A stretch of 23,408 bases of DNA from Clostridia bacterium (GCA_900769875.1 CAAGII010000155.1:1-23408); one strand, 5' to 3'. Positions 7,471 to 15,781 are shown, counted from the first letter of the stretch. Notes: generated by a model from the letters alone, not told the origin. Translations and numbers: made by a program.

Positions 7471-9540
7471 TCATTGCCCGCACTCCGCGGGGGACACATA
7501 CACACGCTTTCTTGCAAGCGCTACGCACAGCCCCGCCATCGCCCAGAACATGGGCGTGACAAGGCAGATCGAGAAGGAGAACATGCCCTGCGCAAGGTAT
7601 GCCAGCACCGCCGCAGCAAGCCCCAGTCCGCCGCGCTGCCTCCATGCGCCAATCACCAGCGCGCCCATGCCCGCAAGGAACAGGAGCAGCGCGGGCAGGC
7701 CGCTTTGCATCGCAATGGCGAGGAACATGTTGTGCGGGTTGTCAAAGGTCTGTCCGGGGGTCAGTCCGGCGCGGTACATTTCATCGCCCACCAGCGCGCG
7801 GAAGGTGTCCGGCCCCGTGCCGAAGAGCAGGTGCTGCCGCGCCGTCTCCAGCGTCTCGCGCCACACGCCGAGGCGACCCGAGCCGAAGCTGTCCAGCATG
7901 CGGCCGTTGAGCACCTCGTGGATTTCATACACAGCGCCCGCGCTCTCGGGGATATCGGCAACGCCCACCAGCAGCACCGCGATGAGCAGCGTCAGCGCAA
8001 GCAGCATCACGGTGGGCGCAAGGGCGATTTCATGCCCGCGGCGGCGGCGGAACCACGCGCTCAGTGCAAGGCAGGCCGCCGTGCCCGCAAGGGGCGCAAG
8101 CTTGACGGGCGAAAACGCCCACGGGAACACCACCCGCTCATCGCCCCGGCACTGCGGCAGCGCGATATCGGGCCGCATGGGCAGATTCCACGGCTCGCTC
8201 AGTCCGTCCAGCCACGGCAGGCCGATCAGGCTGCGCAGCGTCACGCACGCAAGCACGCAGCCCAGCAGCAGAAAGCCCCGGCTGCGCACACGCGGAAGGC
8301 GCAGCATCGCGCCCGCAAGCAGCACGCAGCAGCCCATGAGCGCAAGCATGCCGCTCTGCACCTCCATCATGAGCATCAGCATCACGCCCAGAAGCCCGGC
8401 GGGCACGGTAAGAAGGCCGATGCGGCCGCCCTCGTCCAGCCATGTGCCAAGCAGCAGCGGCACCATCAGGCACAGATAGCCGCTCACCATGTCGATGTTG
8501 CCGATCGTGCCCTGAAACTCGTAGGTCACGCGGGTGTTGAACACCTCAGGGAAGCTGGGGAACAGCTCCAGCACGTTGTACCCGGCGTACTGCCCCATCA
8601 CCACCGCGAAAAACGCAATCAGCCCCGCAGCCGCCGCGGCGCACAGCGCGCGCATTTTCGGGCGGATCAGGCTCAGGGCAAGGAAGATGCCACAATAGCA
8701 CAGCTGCGTGGACATGCCCTCGTACCTGCCCGAGCCGATCCACACCACATGCTGGCCATCTCTGTTCACAAGCTCCGCGCCGGAGCCAAGCAGCACGCTC
8801 AGCCCCATCCATGCGAAGAAGGCGACGCACAGGGTACGCCCCGCGTCCCTCCAGCGGATGCGGCGGCGCTCCAGCACCGCGGGCACGGCTGACGCAAGCA
8901 CCGTCACCCCGGTAAGCGCCATCATGGCAATCCATTTGAAGTGCGTATTCTGCACATAGCCCTTGGGATACTTGCACAGAAGCGGGAACAGCCCCAGCCA
9001 CAAGGCCGCCAGCACCGTGACCAGCACGGCGGCCCATGCGGACGCCTGGACGGGAATCAACGCGCGGAGCGGTTGCGCAGGCGCTTCCCGCGCGGACGAT
9101 TCGTCCTCCGCCGCGGGCTTTTCCACGCTGGCGACTGCGCGCGAGGGCGCGGCGACGGGCGCTTCCCGCGCTGGCGATTTCTTCACGGGCGATTCCTGCA
9201 TCTCACCGCCGACGATGTCATGCGAGCGCGCGGCGACGGGCGTAAAGCCGGGCTCGAAGGTCGTTCTGCGCTCCCGGCGCGGGGACGGAGGCGCGCTTTC
9301 CGCCTGCACCCGGCTGAGCCATTGCGCGTTCTGCTGCTGCATGTCGCGCTCCATGGCGCGCGTTTGGGCGCGGCGGCGGCGCGGCGTCACGGGGGGCACG
9401 GGCGGCACGGGCGGCGCGGGTGGCACGGGGGGCACGGGCGGCACGGGCGGCACGGATGGACGGAGCGCTTCGTCCTGAGCAGGGGCAGCCCCGGGCGCAG
9501 CGATAGGCGAATTTTCCTGCTGTTGGCGTGTTTGTTCCAT
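7471..9540 (-). CDS. O-antigen ligase/polymerase-like membrane protein with a proline-repeat N-terminal tail
   Basis: The 689-residue protein has a long hydrophilic N-terminal part (1-160) and then a hydrophobic body with a dozen or so membrane segments. Near residues 574-580 and 598-606 lie GTGPDTF and DNPHNMFLA, matching the G-x-G and H-N-x-(Y/F)-L signatures of WaaL/Wzy-type ligases and polymerases, which join lipid-linked glycans to an acceptor or to each other outside the membrane. In a Gram-positive-type cell the likely role is polymerising or attaching a surface polysaccharide, but no glycosyltransferases are nearby. The tail holds seven VPP/APP units (30-50), an Arg-rich stretch and low-complexity sequence, probably cytoplasmic. 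AAAGGGGA (9555-9548) is the ribosome site. Confidence 0.82.
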   Translation of the reverse strand: MEQTRQQQENSPIAAPGAAPAQDEALRPSVPPVPPVPPVPPAPPVPPVPPVTPRRRRAQTRAMERDMQQQNAQWLSRVQAESAPPSPRRERRTTFEPGFTPVAARSHDIVGGEMQESPVKKSPAREAPVAAPSRAVASVEKPAAEDESSAREAPAQPLRALIPVQASAWAAVLVTVLAALWLGLFPLLCKYPKGYVQNTHFKWIAMMALTGVTVLASAVPAVLERRRIRWRDAGRTLCVAFFAWMGLSVLLGSGAELVNRDGQHVVWIGSGRYEGMSTQLCYCGIFLALSLIRPKMRALCAAAAAGLIAFFAVVMGQYAGYNVLELFPSFPEVFNTRVTYEFQGTIGNIDMVSGYLCLMVPLLLGTWLDEGGRIGLLTVPAGLLGVMLMLMMEVQSGMLALMGCCVLLAGAMLRLPRVRSRGFLLLGCVLACVTLRSLIGLPWLDGLSEPWNLPMRPDIALPQCRGDERVVFPWAFSPVKLAPLAGTAACLALSAWFRRRRGHEIALAPTVMLLALTLLIAVLLVGVADIPESAGAVYEIHEVLNGRMLDSFGSGRLGVWRETLETARQHLLFGTGPDTFRALVGDEMYRAGLTPGQTFDNPHNMFLAIAMQSGLPALLLFLAGMGALVIGAWRQRGGLGLAAAVLAYLAQGMFSFSICLVTPMFWAMAGLCVALARKRVYVSPAECGQ
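9391..9453 (-). repeat. Seven 9-bp coding repeats (Val-Pro-Pro)
   Basis: Seven in-frame 9-bp units encode VPP four times, APP once and VPP twice (residues 30-50 of the O-antigen-ligase-like protein). On the plus strand the unit reads roughly GGGCGGCAC. Such perfect short repeats can gain or lose units by slippage, and consecutive Pro-Pro codons generally require elongation factor P. Confidence 0.85.
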
Positions 9541-9587
9541 CGGCTCATCCCCTTTGGCTATGATCGGTTAGACGCTGAATTTGATTC

Positions 9588-9616
9588 ATTATACCACAGG
9601 ACGCGCGCATATGCAA
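9588..9616 (-). promoter_or_regulatory. Promoter of the O-antigen-ligase-like/DUF975/XRE cluster
   Basis: On the minus strand, TTGCAT (9616-9611), a 17-bp spacer and a perfect TATAAT (9593-9588) preceded by TGG form a strong extended -10 promoter. Transcription would start near 9581, about 40 nt before the ATG at 9540. Confidence 0.8.
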
Positions 9617-9651
9617 ATGCACAGGAAGAACTTTCCATGCCGCGAAGGGAA

Positions 9652-9666
9652 TTAAACAGTGTTCAA
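9652..9666. repeat. Imperfect dyad copy 1 (TTAAAC-AGT-GTTCAA)
   Basis: One base off the palindrome TTGAAC-N3-GTTCAA, located in the divergent intergenic region, 36 bp upstream of the DUF3592 promoter -35. Two exact copies occur at 9907-9921 and 11759-11773. Confidence 0.4.
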
Positions 9667-9701
9667 TCCGCGATTTTTCGTCGTTTTACGCGCGCCGCGC
9701 C

Positions 9702-9729
9702 TTGAAAATGCCGCCCGGCGTGGTATAAT
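9702..9729 (+). promoter_or_regulatory. Promoter of the DUF3592-rlmH-RNase genes
   Basis: TTGAAA (9702-9707), a 16-bp spacer and a perfect TATAAT (9724-9729) preceded by TGG make a strong extended -10 promoter, divergent from the one at 9588-9616. Confidence 0.8.
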
Positions 9730-9767
9730 GGCGTATCATCCTGAGCGAAACAGATCGGAGGATCAGC

Positions 9768-10412
9768 ATGCGTGCATTGAAAACCCTATTTCTCCTGTGC
9801 TTTGCAGGCGTGGGCGCGGTATTTCTCGTGATTGCCGCGGTGCTGGGCGTGACCTACACGCAGAAATCGGCGGGCTGCGTCGAGGTGACGGGCGTGATTA
9901 CGAGCATTGAACACGGTTCAACACCCATCGTCGCCTATGACTGGGAGGGCGAGCACTACACGCTGCGCGCATCCACCCACTCATCCTCCATGCGGCCGGG
10001 CATGGCGTATTCGGTGCTGGTGCCTCCCGACAGGCCGTGGCAGCCGATGGATCACACCATGCGGCTTTTGAGCGTGATTTTCGCAATCGTCGGCGCGGCG
10101 CTGACCGCGGCGGGGCTGATTGTCTACGCGGCGCTCGGCGGCGGAGAGAGGAAGCGCATCGCGCTGCTCAGCTACGGCAGGCGCGTCACCGCCGAGGTGA
10201 CGGAGATTCGCTCAAACCGCTCGGTGACCGTGATGGGCCGCCATCCCCTGTATGTGCTGGCCACGGCGCGCCACCCCCTGACGGGCGACACCGTGACCGT
10301 GCGCAGCCATCAGATGATGCGCACGCAGCTTGCGCCCGGCGATCGGGTAGACGTGGCGTTTGATCCCATGAACGAGAAAAAATACGCCTTTGACATCCGG
10401 GAGGACGCATGA
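9768..10412 (+). CDS. DUF3592 domain membrane protein
   Basis: This 214-residue protein has an N-terminal membrane segment (about 8-29), a presumed extracytoplasmic domain (30-98), a second membrane segment (about 101-126) and a C-terminal soluble domain with a second copy of the same beta-rich fold. The pattern of G-x-(V/I)-T-x-(I/V) strands and the ending RVDVAFDPMNEKKYAF is that of DUF3592 proteins, whose function is unknown. GGAGGAT lies 6 nt before the ATG. The stop overlaps the rlmH start as ATGA, so the two are coupled. An exact TTGAAC-N3-GTTCAA palindrome lies inside the gene at 9907-9921. Confidence 0.8.
   Translation: MRALKTLFLLCFAGVGAVFLVIAAVLGVTYTQKSAGCVEVTGVITSIEHGSTPIVAYDWEGEHYTLRASTHSSSMRPGMAYSVLVPPDRPWQPMDHTMRLLSVIFAIVGAALTAAGLIVYAALGGGERKRIALLSYGRRVTAEVTEIRSNRSVTVMGRHPLYVLATARHPLTGDTVTVRSHQMMRTQLAPGDRVDVAFDPMNEKKYAFDIREDA
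9907..9921. repeat. Dyad copy 2 (TTGAAC-ACG-GTTCAA)
   Basis: A perfect 6-bp-arm palindrome with a 3-bp spacer inside the DUF3592 coding region, about 140 bp after its start. The arms are identical to those at 11759-11773. Confidence 0.4.
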
Positions 10413-10888
10413 AATGCACCGTTCTCTGCGTGGGGCGAATGAAGGAAAAGCCCTACCGCGCCATGGCGGACGAGTATTTGAAGCGCCTTGGCCGCTACGG
10501 CGCCTTTGAGGAAATCGAGGTGCCCGATCTGCCCGAGCCCGCGCACACCTCCGCCGCGCTGGAGGAGCGGCTGCGCGAGCGCGAGGGCGAGGCGCTGCTG
10601 CGCCACATCCGCCCGGGCGATCACGTCATCGCGCTCACCATTGAGGGGCGGCAGATGGATTCGCCCGCGCTCTCCTCGCATCTTGCCAGCCTGGCCGCCC
10701 ACGGCGCGGGCAATGTCGTGTTCGTCATCGGCGGATCGCTCGGGCTGAGCAGGCAGGTCGTCAGCCGCGCCGACGAGCAGCTGAGCATGAGCAAAATGAC
10801 CTTTCCGCATCAGCTTGCGCGCGTGATGCTGCTTGAGCAGCTCTACCGCGCCATGAAAATCGCCTCCGGCGAGCGCTACCACAAATAA
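10409..10888 (+). CDS. rlmH: 23S rRNA pseudouridine-1915 N3-methyltransferase RlmH
   Basis: RlmH is a small SPOUT-class methyltransferase that uses S-adenosylmethionine to methylate pseudouridine 1915 in helix 69 of 23S rRNA after 70S assembly. The 159-residue length is exact for the family. The knot-forming SAM site VFVIGGSLGLS (104-114) and the C-terminal LSMSKMTFPHQLARVMLLEQ (125-144) through the terminal GERYHK are essentially diagnostic. It overlaps the DUF3592 gene by four bases (ATGA), with GGGAGGA upstream. In many Bacillota rlmH lies near the replication origin, which agrees with oriC about 5 kb downstream here. Its TAA stop overlaps the ribosome binding site of the next gene. Confidence 0.97.
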   Translation: MKCTVLCVGRMKEKPYRAMADEYLKRLGRYGAFEEIEVPDLPEPAHTSAALEERLREREGEALLRHIRPGDHVIALTIEGRQMDSPALSSHLASLAAHGAGNVVFVIGGSLGLSRQVVSRADEQLSMSKMTFPHQLARVMLLEQLYRAMKIASGERYHK

Positions 10889-10902
10889 AGGAGGAATCCG
10901 CC

Positions 10903-11679
10903 ATGTCACGCCGCATTGCATCGCTGCTGCTCCTGCTTACGCTGCTGCTTGCAGCCGTCATGCCCGCGCAGGGCGCGCAGACCGCCGTGCCCGCGAGCGC
11001 GCAGCAGCTGGTCGATACCATTGACGCGCATCAGGGACAGCTGCCGGAGCGCTTCATCACCCGAGCGCAGGCAAAAAAACTCGGCTATGTCAGCGGCAAA
11101 AACTACCTGAGCGACGTGGCGCCGGGCTTCGCCCTGGGTGGCGACGTGTTTCATAACCGGGAGGGACTCCTTCCCGCCGCAAAGGGGCGCACCTACCATG
11201 AGGCGGACTGCTCCTATGTGCAGGGCGCGCGAGGCGGCGAGCGGCTCGTTTATTCAAACGACGGGCTGTACTTCTACACAAGCGACGGCTTCCGCAGCTT
11301 CATCCAGCTCTATCCCTCCGAGGACGCGGACGCGGATGCGCCCATCATCGAGCCGCAGGCGATTGCCGACTACATCTTCGCCCACGGCACGCTGCCGCCC
11401 AACTTCATCACCAAGCGCGAGGCGCAGGCCATGGGCTGGGACAGCCGCTCCAATTATGTTTCCGACGTGGCGCCGGGCTATTCCATCGGCGGCGACCGCT
11501 TCGGCAATTATGAGGGGCTGCTGCCCGCGAAAAAGGGCAGGCAGTACTACGAGGCCGACTGCGATTACACCTCCGGCAAGCGCAACGCCCACCGCATCAT
11601 CTACAGCAGCGACGGGCTGGTGTACTACACCGCCGACCATTACCAGACCTTCGTCAGGCTCTATCCCAGCGGAAAATAA
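10903..11679 (+). CDS. Secreted tandem double-domain barnase-family ribonuclease
   Basis: After a signal peptide (1-25, cleavage probably at AQG-A) the 258-residue protein has two barnase domains, about 36-138 and 153-256. Domain 2 retains all of barnase's active-site residues: Lys27=K171 (FITKREAQ), Glu73=E218 (EADC), Arg83=R227, Arg87=R231 (HRIIYSSD) and His102=H246 (TADHYQTF). Domain 1 keeps E100, R110 and R114 but has R54 in place of Lys27 and Gly129 in place of His102 (TSDGFRSF), so it is probably inactive. The only two cysteines, C103 and C220, occupy the same site in each domain. AAGGAGG (10888-10894) overlaps the rlmH stop. No barstar-like inhibitor gene is seen in the window. A terminator follows. 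Confidence 0.93.
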   Translation: MSRRIASLLLLLTLLLAAVMPAQGAQTAVPASAQQLVDTIDAHQGQLPERFITRAQAKKLGYVSGKNYLSDVAPGFALGGDVFHNREGLLPAAKGRTYHEADCSYVQGARGGERLVYSNDGLYFYTSDGFRSFIQLYPSEDADADAPIIEPQAIADYIFAHGTLPPNFITKREAQAMGWDSRSNYVSDVAPGYSIGGDRFGNYEGLLPAKKGRQYYEADCDYTSGKRNAHRIIYSSDGLVYYTADHYQTFVRLYPSGK

Positions 11680-11697
11680 CCTCATCACGTTCTCAAA

Positions 11698-11721
11698 CGG
11701 CGCATCTAGCGCCGCTTTTTT
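11698..11721 (+). terminator. Rho-independent terminator after the RNase gene
   Basis: CGGCGC (11698-11703) pairs with GCGCCG (11709-11714) around a 5-nt loop (ATCTA), followed by C and TTTTTT (11716-11721). Confidence 0.85.
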
Positions 11722-11758
11722 GTTGCCATCGGGTCATTCCGCTCAGGTTTGTATGATT

Positions 11759-11773
11759 TTGAACGCCGTTCAA
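11759..11773. repeat. Dyad copy 3 (TTGAAC-GCC-GTTCAA) upstream of smc
   Basis: A perfect palindrome with 6-bp arms, centred about 56 bp upstream of the smc -10 element, i.e. in an activator or distal operator position. Confidence 0.45.
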
Positions 11774-11815
11774 TCAGAAAAAATCGCGCCCTGCCCGGCA
11801 AACCGCGCCGTTTTG

Positions 11816-11824
11816 TGCTATAAT
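11816..11824 (+). promoter_or_regulatory. Extended -10 promoter of smc
   Basis: TGC followed by a perfect TATAAT (11819-11824) forms an extended -10. No convincing -35 exists at 16-18 bp, which extended -10 promoters tolerate. The predicted transcript start (near 11831) is 34 nt before the smc ATG. Confidence 0.65.
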
Positions 11825-11864
11825 GGACAATGGCTTATTATTGAAGGCACACATGGAGGAAGCT

Positions 11865-14800
11865 ATGCGCCTGAAAAAACTGGAGCTGTACGGCTTCAAA
11901 TCCTTTGCGCAGCGGACGGAGATCGTGTTCGGGCAGGGGATCACAGGCATTGTCGGTCCCAACGGCTCCGGCAAGAGCAACATCGGCGACGCCGTACGCT
12001 GGGTGCTGGGCGAGCAGAGCGCCAAAACGCTGCGCGGCACATCCATGGCGGACGTGATCTTTAACGGCACGCAGAAGCGCAAGCCCCTGAGCTACTGCGA
12101 GGTTTCCCTCGTCTTTGACAACGAGGACCGCGCGCTGCCCATGGACTACGCCGAAATCATGGTCACCCGCCGGGTCTACCGCAACGGCGACAGCGAGTAT
12201 TACCTCAACCGCGCCGCCTGCCGCCTCAAGGACATTGTCGATCTTTTCCGCGACACGGGCATCGGCAAGGAGGGCTACTCGATCATCGGCCAGGGGCGGA
12301 TTGACGAGATTCTCTCGCGCAAAAGCGAGGACCGGCGGCAGATCTTTGAGGAGGCCGCCGGCATCGTCAAGTTCAAGACCCGCAAGGAAGAAGCCGACAA
12401 AAAGCTGCAGCGCACGCTCGAAAACGCCGCACGGCTGGACGACATTCTCGACGAGCTTTCCCGCCGCCTGGGCCCCCTCGAAAGGCAGAGCAAGGCGGCC
12501 AGGGAGTACCTTGAGCTGAGCGCGGAGCTGAAAACGCTCGATCTCAACCTGTTTCTGATCCGCTCGGACAGGGCGAAGCAGCGCCTTGGCGAAATCGACG
12601 GCGAGCTGATGACCCTGCAGGGCGTTCTGAGCGACGTGGAGGAGGAGCTCGCCGCGCTGACGCAGCTGCGCGATGAGAGCCAGGATTCCATCGCGAAGCT
12701 CGATGAGCGCGTGACGCAATCGCGCGCCGAACTGATGGCATGCACCGAAAGCCTGCATGAGGCGCAGTCCGCGCTTTCCGCGCTCACAAGCCGCCGCGAA
12801 ACGCGCAGCGAGAACCGCGCGCGCATCCTGCGCGAGCAGGAGGAGGACGAGCAGAAGCTGAAAAGCCTCGCCGCGCTGGAGGACGCCTCGCAGGAGGATA
12901 TCGAGCGCCAGACGTGCCTTGCGCAGAGCGCCGAGGCCGCGCTGGAGGAGGCGCGAAAGGCTGCCGCCGCCCTCGCGGAGGAGGAGCAGCAATCCGCCGC
13001 CGCCCTTGACCGGCACAAGGCCGACGTGCTGGAGGCGATGAACCGCCTCAGCGACGTGCGCAACGATCAGACGCGCCTTGCCACCATGCGCGCGCAGATG
13101 GCGCAGCGTCTGGAGGAAATGACCTCCGGCGCGCTTCTTCAGCGCGAGGAGGAGACGCGCATGCACACGGCGCTGGAGGAGGCGCGCGGCAATCTGGACG
13201 CGGAAAGCGAGCAGCAGCGGCTGCTGGGCGAAGCGCTGGAGCGCGAGCAGGAGCGCCTGCGGCAGGCCGACGCGGCGCTTGCGGGCGCGCGCGCGCAGAC
13301 CGAGCAGCTGGCCGCGTCACTGCAGTCCACGCAGAGCCGCTGGAAGCTCCTTAGCGAAATGACCCGCGAAATGGAGGGCTACAGCCAGTCCGTGCGCCGC
13401 GCGGTGCAGTACGCCAAGGATCACGGCTTGCAGGGCGCAAGGGGCGTGCTGGCGCAGCTCATCAGCGTGCCCGCGCGCTTTGAAACCGCCATTGATATGG
13501 CGCTGGGCGCATCTCAGCAGAACATCGTGACCGATCACGAGCAGACCGCCAAGCAGCTCATCGACTATCTGCGTCAAAATCGTCTCGGCCGCGCCACCTT
13601 CCTGCCCATGTCCACGGTCAAAAGCCGCACGCTGAACGCAAGCGAGCGCCGTGTGCTGGGCATGCAGGGCTCAATCGGCGTGGCAAGCGACCTGATCTCC
13701 TTTCCGGAGGAGTACCGCGGCGTGGTGGAGAACCTGCTGGGCCGCACGGTGATCGCGGAAAACCTTGACTGCGGCATACCGATCATGCGCGCGGGCAACC
13801 ACGCCTTCCGGCTGGTGACGCTGGAGGGCGACGTGATGAATCCCGGCGGCTCGATGACGGGCGGCTCGGCGCAGTCGAAGCTGAACAACCTGCTCTCGCG
13901 CGAGCGCGAGGTCAAGGAGCTAGCCGCCACGCTGCGCACGGGCAGGGAAAAGCTGGAGGCGCTGAAAAAAACGCTCGATCAGCGCGAGGGCGAGCGCAAT
14001 CATCTGCGCATCGCCGTGCAGGAGGCGCTTCACGCGCTGCACCAGCAGGAAATCGTCGTGGCGCGCGAAACCGAGCGGCGCGACAGCGCGCAGACCGAGC
14101 TGGAAACCCACCGCATCCGCATGCGGCAGACCGGCGAGGCGGCGGAGCAGCTGCGCGAATCCATTGGGGAGATCGACCGCCAACTTCAGGAGATCAGCCT
14201 CTCCGGCAGCACCCATCAAACCGACAGCACCCGCATGGAGGAAAAAACCGCCGAATTGCAGGAGGCGCTGACACGCGCGCGCGCAGCCCTTGCGCAGGCG
14301 CAGGACCGCGTGATGGAGCGCACCCTGCAGCTGAGCGACGCAAAGCACACGCTGGACGTGACGCGTATGCAGGCAGCGCGCAGCGCGCAGGACCGCGAGG
14401 CGATTGAAAGCGCCCTCAGCCGCAGGCATGCGGAGCTTGAGCAGATGGAGCGGCTTGACCAAATGGATCAGGACGCCGCGCAGACGCTGGCCACGCAGGT
14501 ATCCGTGCGCCAGTCCTCCGCCGCGCAGTGCGAGGAAGCCGTGCAGCGCATGGAGAGCGCGCGCGCAAAGCAGCAGGAGGAGCTGCGCCATACCCTGACG
14601 CAGATCGAGCAGCTGCACGAGCGCCACGACCGCGACGCTGACCGCAGGCACCGCGTGGAGCTGACCCGCGCCCGCGTGGACGGCGAGCTGCGCGCGCTGC
14701 AGGACCGCATCTGGAACACCTATGAGGTGACCTACGCGGGCGCGGAGGCCTTCCGGGTGACGGAGGGCTTCTCCGTGCCGGAGGCCGAAAGGCGCGTGGG

Positions 14801-15431
14801 CGAGCTGAACGGGCGCATCCGCGCGCTGGGCACGGTCAACGTGGGCGCCGTGGAGGAATACGCCGAGGCAAAGCAGCGCTTTGACGAGCTGAGCGTGCAG
14901 CAGAACGATCTGCGGCGCGCCGAGGCGGATCTGCGCGAGCTGATCGGGCGGCTGCTGGAGCAGATGCGCGTCACCTTTGTCGACAGCTTTGAAAAGCTGC
15001 AGGGGTATTTCTCCGAAACCTTCACCCGCCTCTTCGGCGGCGGCCACGCTGAGCTGAAGCTGACCGATCCTGACGATCCGCTGGGCTGCGGCATCGAGGT
15101 CAACGCCCAGCCCCCGGGCAAAAAGCTGCAGCTGCTTTCGCTGCTCTCCGGCGGCGAGCGCGCGCTGTGCGCCATTGCCATCCTCTTCGCCATGCTCAAG
15201 CTCAAGCCCACGCCCTTCTGCATCCTCGACGAGATCGAGGCCGCGCTGGACGACGCGAACATCGGCTACTACGCCGATTACCTCACCGAGTACAGCCGCG
15301 ATACGCAGTTCATCGTGGTCACCCACCGCAAGGGCACCATGGAGCGCTGCAACAGCCTCTACGGCGTGGCGATGGAGGAGCAGGGCGTGAGCAGAATGGT
15401 CTCCGTTTCGCTGCAGGACTATCAGGACTGA
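11865..15431 (+). CDS. smc: Chromosome segregation ATPase SMC (condensin)
   Basis: SMC dimers, with ScpA and ScpB, extrude DNA loops and align the chromosome arms from the origin. The 1188-residue protein has the full family layout: N-terminal ATPase half with Walker A GPNGSGKSN (31-39), a long coiled coil, the hinge (about 520-670, ending in GDVMNPGGSMTGG), a second coiled coil, and the C-terminal half with signature LSGGE (1094-1098) and Walker B FCILDEIEAALDD (1118-1130). The start at 11865 (MRLKKLELYGFKSFA) matches the conserved SMC N-terminus and has GGAGG 5 nt upstream. Unlike the common rnc-smc-ftsY order, smc is alone here, directly beside oriC and about 8 kb from parS, where ParB would load it. 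Confidence 0.98.
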   Translation: MRLKKLELYGFKSFAQRTEIVFGQGITGIVGPNGSGKSNIGDAVRWVLGEQSAKTLRGTSMADVIFNGTQKRKPLSYCEVSLVFDNEDRALPMDYAEIMVTRRVYRNGDSEYYLNRAACRLKDIVDLFRDTGIGKEGYSIIGQGRIDEILSRKSEDRRQIFEEAAGIVKFKTRKEEADKKLQRTLENAARLDDILDELSRRLGPLERQSKAAREYLELSAELKTLDLNLFLIRSDRAKQRLGEIDGELMTLQGVLSDVEEELAALTQLRDESQDSIAKLDERVTQSRAELMACTESLHEAQSALSALTSRRETRSENRARILREQEEDEQKLKSLAALEDASQEDIERQTCLAQSAEAALEEARKAAAALAEEEQQSAAALDRHKADVLEAMNRLSDVRNDQTRLATMRAQMAQRLEEMTSGALLQREEETRMHTALEEARGNLDAESEQQRLLGEALEREQERLRQADAALAGARAQTEQLAASLQSTQSRWKLLSEMTREMEGYSQSVRRAVQYAKDHGLQGARGVLAQLISVPARFETAIDMALGASQQNIVTDHEQTAKQLIDYLRQNRLGRATFLPMSTVKSRTLNASERRVLGMQGSIGVASDLISFPEEYRGVVENLLGRTVIAENLDCGIPIMRAGNHAFRLVTLEGDVMNPGGSMTGGSAQSKLNNLLSREREVKELAATLRTGREKLEALKKTLDQREGERNHLRIAVQEALHALHQQEIVVARETERRDSAQTELETHRIRMRQTGEAAEQLRESIGEIDRQLQEISLSGSTHQTDSTRMEEKTAELQEALTRARAALAQAQDRVMERTLQLSDAKHTLDVTRMQAARSAQDREAIESALSRRHAELEQMERLDQMDQDAAQTLATQVSVRQSSAAQCEEAVQRMESARAKQQEELRHTLTQIEQLHERHDRDADRRHRVELTRARVDGELRALQDRIWNTYEVTYAGAEAFRVTEGFSVPEAERRVGELNGRIRALGTVNVGAVEEYAEAKQRFDELSVQQNDLRRAEADLRELIGRLLEQMRVTFVDSFEKLQGYFSETFTRLFGGGHAELKLTDPDDPLGCGIEVNAQPPGKKLQLLSLLSGGERALCAIAILFAMLKLKPTPFCILDEIEAALDDANIGYYADYLTEYSRDTQFIVVTHRKGTMERCNSLYGVAMEEQGVSRMVSVSLQDYQD

Positions 15432-15490
15432 GCGCGCGGATGCTGCTGATTTCATCACCGTTCGGCGCGCGTCCCCAAAAAGCGCGCGGC

Positions 15491-15499
15491 TGTGGATAA
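15491..15499 (-). promoter_or_regulatory. DnaA box, perfect consensus (TGTGGATAA)
   Basis: Exact reverse complement of TTATCCACA, at the smc-proximal edge of the origin, opposite in orientation to the unwinding-site boxes. Confidence 0.85.
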
Positions 15500-15606
15500 C
15501 CTGTGCGCGGGCGTTTCCCCGCGCCCCGCGCCAAAACCTGCGAAGATACGCCGCTGCGCTGTCTTTGGCGTTTGCCACACCCCTTGCGTTCACAGGCTGT
15601 GGAACA

Positions 15607-15615
15607 TGTGGAAAA
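15607..15615 (-). promoter_or_regulatory. DnaA box (TGTGGAAAA), one mismatch
   Basis: Reverse complement TTTTCCACA, 8 of 9 matches. A weaker TGTGGAACA (7 of 9) abuts it on the left at 15598-15606. Confidence 0.65.
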
Positions 15616-15781
15616 CGCTGCCACGCGCCGCCCAAAAGCGCGCCCCTTCGCCCCAAAGAACCGAAAAAAGCGCCGCGCGACGCCCCCTTGCATCGCCATG
15701 GCGGCAGGAATTGCCCCGCCCGGCAGCGAAGTGATAGAAAACAGCGCGTCCATCCACAGCCGCCCAAAGAAAAGCGGCTGC

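Noticed and set aside
9388..9460. Possible CRISPR or minisatellite from the regular GGGCGGCAC units
   Set aside because: Units are 9 bp without spacers and are in frame in a gene, coding for Val-Pro-Pro.
11759..11773. Bacillus-type LexA (SOS) box upstream of smc
   Set aside because: The arms fit GAAC/GTTC but the spacer is 3 bp rather than 4, so it is reported only as an unassigned palindrome.
13920..15767. Long minus-strand open frame across smc and oriC
   Set aside because: It runs antisense to conserved SMC motifs and through the DnaA boxes; low-complexity translation, no ribosome site.
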